The notes beneath the pieces were generated by a model. That model did not search any database. It was not told where the DNA came from and saw only the letters and a program-made list of their open reading frames with translations. From the NCBI GenBank assembly GCA_002773395.1, contig PFBI01000003.1:1027-43508 (forward strand): a stretch of 42,482 bases of DNA, written 5' to 3'. Numbering within the stretch: the stretch's first letter is position 1; each line of letters begins with the position of its first letter. Below are positions 41,928 through 42,482 of this stretch, in pieces. Position numbers and translations under genes: made by a program. This DNA comes from Candidatus Kaiserbacteria bacterium CG10_big_fil_rev_8_21_14_0_10_47_16 (GTDB taxonomy: Bacteria > Patescibacteriota > Minisyncoccia > Phycocordibacterales > UBA918).

Positions 41928-41936
41928 TGGCATAAT
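41928..41936 (+). promoter_or_regulatory. Extended -10 promoter of folA, leaderless
   Basis: TGGCATAAT ends 7 nt before the ATG at 41944, with AAGACA at the -35 position (41908-41913). It overlaps the divergent promoter at 41878-41907, so the two may share control. Confidence 0.5.
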
Positions 41937-41943
41937 CAGCGGA

Positions 41944-42459
41944 ATGAATGAGAAAACCAATAAAGCAAAGGTATGTATCGTTGTTGCAGTGAGCAAGGAG
42001 AAGCACGCTATTGGAAACGGAGACAAACTCTTGTGGCATATTCCTGAGGATATGAAGCGTTTCAAAACGCTTACACTTGGACATCCAGTTATTATGGGGC
42101 GCAAGACATTCGAGTCGATTCTTGGATACCTCGGGAAACCGCTTCCCGACCGCACCAACATCGTGGTGACTCGTGACGAGTCCTACACGCACGAAGGCGT
42201 GGAAGTATGCACTTCCCTTGAAAGCGCTCTCGCCCTCGCACACGAACTCGACAGCGAAGAGATTCATATTGGCGGGGGTGCTGAGATATATCGGCAAGTA
42301 CTCCCCTTCATTGACCGGCTTTATCTCACGATCGTGGATGACGAACCTAATGCAGATACCTTCTTCCCCGACTACAGTGAATTCACAAAGGTTATTGAAA
42401 CAGAAAAAAGAGACCATGACGGTCTCACATACACGTGGCTCACACTTGAGCGCGAGTAG
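41944..42459 (+). CDS. folA: Dihydrofolate reductase
   Basis: 171 residues. Canonical motifs: VCIVVAVSKEKHAIGNGDKLLWHIPEDMKRFK (with Trp and the acidic Asp-equivalent after PED), HPVIMGRKTFESI, and the GGGAEIYRQVL cofactor loop. It regenerates tetrahydrofolate after ThyA. It is divergent from the CYTH-dcd-thyA run. The frame is open further up, but the -10 box and the motif position fix the start. The plus-strand tail after the stop begins an A-rich, GC-rich arm (42460-42482) that is cut by the window end and may be the left half of a terminator. Confidence 0.96.
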   Translation: MNEKTNKAKVCIVVAVSKEKHAIGNGDKLLWHIPEDMKRFKTLTLGHPVIMGRKTFESILGYLGKPLPDRTNIVVTRDESYTHEGVEVCTSLESALALAHELDSEEIHIGGGAEIYRQVLPFIDRLYLTIVDDEPNADTFFPDYSEFTKVIETEKRDHDGLTYTWLTLERE

Positions 42460-42482
42460 AAAATAAAAAGAAAGCGGCGGGT

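Noticed and set aside
41869-42417. N-terminal extension of the CYTH gene to 42417
   Set aside because: It is antisense to folA, a clear DHFR, and a promoter lies at 41878-41907.

Overview
The window reads as chromosome from a Candidate Phyla Radiation (Patescibacteria) bacterium, most like a Parcubacteria-type lineage. The signs are: a 23S rRNA gene with its own promoter and no 16S rRNA in front; an rpsF-ssb-rpsR operon that ends without rplI (L9); an eukaryote-like (type 2) IleRS; an EF-P lacking the usual modified lysine; S-layer-like surface proteins built on a peptidoglycan-binding domain; and almost no Shine-Dalgarno (SD) sequences in front of housekeeping genes. Nearly all genes lie on the minus strand.

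Layout. 1-2150: 5' half of 23S rRNA, a roughly 500-nt leader holding a string of hairpins, and a sigma70 promoter. 2240-5770: a TM-helix channel-like protein, a winged-helix regulator, rplJ-rplL with a long structured leader, and a DUF1360 protein. 5780-8240: an AT-rich accessory island with a predicted modified-DNA-dependent SRA-HNH endonuclease, several small unknown genes, a repeated promoter-linked 23-bp element and an AbrB-like regulator. 8248-12343: an O-antigen ligase-like protein and a major surface protein. 13101-17713: HTH regulator, ftsK, a small anchored protein and recA. 17756-19365: ECF-type sigma factor with a putative membrane partner, and efp. 19421-20597: seven tiny, mostly membrane-spanning genes, all with SD sequences and overlapping starts and stops. 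20830-23457: rpsR, ssb, rpsF, a VanY-like peptidase and a Cys-rich protein. 23487-37444: tatD, metG, glyS, a large Ig-like surface protein, recO, ileS (with an inserted histidine phosphatase), two SD-bearing foreign-looking genes, argS and a DUF2914 membrane protein. 37545-42459: a zinc-finger protein and a nucleotide and one-carbon set (glyA, MazG-like, thyA, dcd, CYTH protein, folA).

How it works together. thyA, folA and glyA form the complete thymidylate cycle, while dcd and the MazG-like protein supply dUMP precursors and clean up nucleotides. The tRNA ligases (Met, Gly, Ile, Arg), ribosomal proteins and EF-P are translation core; recA, recO, ssb and ftsK are DNA maintenance. Several surface and envelope proteins fit an episymbiotic cell.

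Most unusual: (i) a pre-23S leader hairpin whose loop is antisense to the universally conserved peptidyl-transferase segment of 23S rRNA; (ii) an intact histidine-phosphatase domain inside IleRS; (iii) the SD-bearing operon of tiny membrane proteins; and (iv) a split between leaderless or SD-less native genes and a minority of SD-led genes scattered over four loci.
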